This document shows, one piece after another, positions 60,891-64,000 of a stretch of 64,000 nucleotides of DNA. The stretch covers positions 1,311,501 to 1,375,500 of the forward strand of contig NZ_BCMS01000001.1 in the NCBI RefSeq assembly GCF_001485435.1. The letters are read 5' to 3'. The notes beneath the pieces were generated by a model. It did not search any database and had not been told where the DNA came from. It was given only the letters and a program-made list of their open reading frames with translations. Numbering within the stretch: position 1 is the stretch's first letter; each line of letters begins with the position of its first letter. A program made the translations under genes and the position numbers. Source of the DNA: Deinococcus grandis (GTDB lineage: Bacteria; Deinococcota; Deinococci; Deinococcales; Deinococcaceae).

Positions 60891-61972
60891 GGTTGAACCT
60901 CCGGGAGGGACAGGGTGAAGCGGGTCAGGGCAGCGGGGTCGGGCGCGGGGTGATCGTCAGGTGGAGGCGCCGGTGGGTGTTCGGGGAGCGTGGCGGGCAC
61001 GCGGTCGTAGTGCAGGTCGCCGCCGTGCGCCTGCGCGATGCGCCGCACGATGAACAGGCCCAGCCCGGCCGTGCCGGACGTGTACTGCTGCCCGGCGATG
61101 GTGGTGGGCTGCGCGTTGAACGGCTGCGCGAGTTCGTCCAGCGGGGCGGGCAGGCCGGGGCCGTCGTCGGTCACGGTCAGGCCCGACGGGGTGACCTCCA
61201 GCGTGACGTGCGTGCGGGCGTACCGCAGGGCGTTCACGGTGAGGTTCGTGACGGCGCGTTCCAGGACGGGCGCGTCGGCGGCGGCCACGCCGTGCCCGGA
61301 CACGCGGATCTGCACGCCCTGCTCCTGCGCCTGCGTGGCGACCCGCGCGGCGACCTCGTCCAGCAGGGCGCGCAGGTCGGCCGGGGCGACGCGCACCTGC
61401 ACCTGTTCCTGCTCGAAGCGGTGCGCGTCGGCCATCTGCTGCACGAGCCCCAGCAGCCGCGCCGTCTCGGCCTGGATCTGCTCGCCCATCGTGCGGCGTT
61501 CGGCGTCCGGGACGGGCATGGTCGTGATGATCTTCGTGAGGTGCCCCGTGGCGATCAGCGGGGTCTTCAGGTCGTGCACCAGGGTCGCCATGAACGCGTT
61601 GCGGCGCGCCTGCTCGGTACTCAGGCGGCCCAGCAGGTCCGTGAACGCCTGGCGCAGCGACAGGATCTCCAGCGGGTCGTCGTGGTGCGGCTCGCCGAAC
61701 TGGCCGCGCATGACCTCGGCGCGCAGGCGGCTGACCGACGTGAGCAGCGCCCCGCTGAGCACGAAGCCCACCAGCGCGCAGGTGGCGCCCACGAGCACCA
61801 TCCAGGCGATGATCGCGCCGCTGGGCAACGCGGGCTGCGCCATGAGGGTCATCACGAGGTTCGGCAGGAACGCCAGCAGGAAGATCACCAGCGTGAACTG
61901 CGCGCGCAGGGTCGTGCGCACCCGCAACCCGCGTGGGCGGGCAGGGCTGGACAGTCGGGACCCGGCGCTCAT
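60887..61972 (-). CDS. Sensor histidine kinase
   Basis: A 361-residue membrane kinase with two helices (residues about 25-45 and 53-76) and a very short periplasmic loop, so it probably senses within the membrane. The dimerisation/phosphoacceptor box is LVHDLKTPL with His133 (HisKA type), followed by the N-box (NLTVNALRYA), the G1 box DDGPGLP and GTAGLGLFIVRR. A Pro-rich tail interrupts the last strands. TACCCT lies seven bases before the ATG. Partner is the NarL-type regulator downstream. Confidence 0.9.
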   Translation of the reverse strand: MSAGSRLSSPARPRGLRVRTTLRAQFTLVIFLLAFLPNLVMTLMAQPALPSGAIIAWMVLVGATCALVGFVLSGALLTSVSRLRAEVMRGQFGEPHHDDPLEILSLRQAFTDLLGRLSTEQARRNAFMATLVHDLKTPLIATGHLTKIITTMPVPDAERRTMGEQIQAETARLLGLVQQMADAHRFEQEQVQVRVAPADLRALLDEVAARVATQAQEQGVQIRVSGHGVAAADAPVLERAVTNLTVNALRYARTHVTLEVTPSGLTVTDDGPGLPAPLDELAQPFNAQPTTIAGQQYTSGTAGLGLFIVRRIAQAHGGDLHYDRVPATLPEHPPAPPPDDHPAPDPAALTRFTLSLPEVQP

Positions 61973-61979
61973 GAAACTC

Positions 61980-61985
61980 AGGGTA
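61980..61985 (-). promoter_or_regulatory. -10 box of a leaderless promoter (histidine kinase operon)
   Basis: TACCCT on the minus strand, seven bases before the ATG at 61972. Confidence 0.45.
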
Positions 61986-62099
61986 CGCGCCCGCGTCTGA
62001 CAGAACCCTCACGCACCTGTCAATCCCCCCACCCCCGCCGCATGGGGGAAGTATGGGCACCCCCGCCTGGGGGGAACGCGCACGTGAAGGTACCGTGAC

Positions 62100-62138
62100 A
62101 GCCGGAGGGGCGCCCCACGTGCAGGCTCCCCTCCGGCT
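62100..62138 (-). terminator. Hairpin downstream of lepA
   Basis: 11-bp perfect stem AGCCGGAGGGG / CCCCTCCGGCT with a 17-nt loop, 53 nt after the lepA stop codon. There is no good T-tract on the minus strand; TTT follows on the plus strand. Confidence 0.5.
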
Positions 62139-62160
62139 GGATTTCCGGCTTGTTCCTGGG

Positions 62161-62191
62161 TGCTTATTCCCCGGTGCTTATTCCTCGGTGC

Positions 62192-62206
<15 letters not shown>
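62161..62206. repeat. 14-bp tandem repeat covering the lepA stop codon
   Basis: TGCTTATTCCTCGG repeated three times plus a partial copy. Read on the minus strand each copy is the last codons of lepA (AGC ACC GAG GAA TAA), so the gene end has been duplicated downstream. One copy has a C for T. Confidence 0.9.
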
Positions 62207-63979
<1,773 letters not shown>

Positions 63980-63986
63980 AATCCGC

Positions 63987-63992
63987 AGTCTA
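63987..63992 (-). promoter_or_regulatory. -10 box of a leaderless promoter (lepA)
   Basis: TAGACT on the minus strand, seven bases before the GTG start at 63979. Confidence 0.5.
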
Positions 63993-64000
63993 GCGTGGCA

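Overview
The window is chromosomal DNA of a Deinococcus species. The evidence is very high GC with strongly GC-biased third codon positions, a murG-murC-murB-ftsQ-ftsA-ftsZ cluster, an RpoD with a Lys/Ala/Pro-rich N-terminal extension, an archaeal-type aspartyl-tRNA synthetase, many short secreted lipoproteins, and a great many genes whose -10 box lies only 6-9 nt before the start codon (leaderless mRNAs, a known Deinococcus habit). No phage, plasmid, transposase, CRISPR array, rRNA or recognisable tRNA gene was seen.

Layout. 1-8.6 kb: small membrane protein, alanyl-tRNA editing enzyme, VOC dioxygenase, a HupE-like / EF-hand-like / DUF3500 operon, lipoproteins and miaB. 8.7-16.9 kb: DoxX-like protein, lipoproteins, amidase, LolA-like carrier, LolD-like ATPase and a Crp/Fnr regulator. 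17-25 kb: two LysM cell-wall hydrolases, DUF1844 plus dtd, N-formylglutamate amidohydrolase-like protein, prenyl synthase, hydrolase and a GGDEF protein. 25.4-28.2 kb: a glycerate kinase / MaoC / CitE-like operon with a perfect 14-bp palindrome at its start. 28.2-41.4 kb: aspS, hydrolases, chromate transporter pair, DUF255 protein, transglutaminase, argS and leuS. 41.5-48.5 kb: methyltransferase, rpoD, and a DUF4129-MoxR-DUF58 operon. 48.5-56.9 kb: branched-chain amino-acid binding protein and the division/wall cluster. 57-64 kb: AIM24 protein, aminotransferase, two beta-barrel-like paralogues (one interrupted), a two-component system and lepA.

The most notable observations are regulatory. 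Upstream of aspS and of leuS are short leader ORFs followed by intrinsic terminators. The aspS leader encodes MIAANNNVNDDPC (four Asn and two Asp codons in 13). The leuS leader has two Leu codons, and a 14-bp antiterminator competes with its terminator. Both start directly after a TACACT -10 box, so they look like ribosome-dependent attenuators built on leaderless leader peptides.

Several repeat families occupy intergenic space. One is a ~134-bp element in three copies whose internal stem shows compensatory base changes. One is a 149-bp element in two copies. A third is a group of period-7 repeat arms at five sites. Two genes look broken: a lipoprotein gene with two single-base insertions, and a beta-barrel gene whose conserved Trp codon is TGA.
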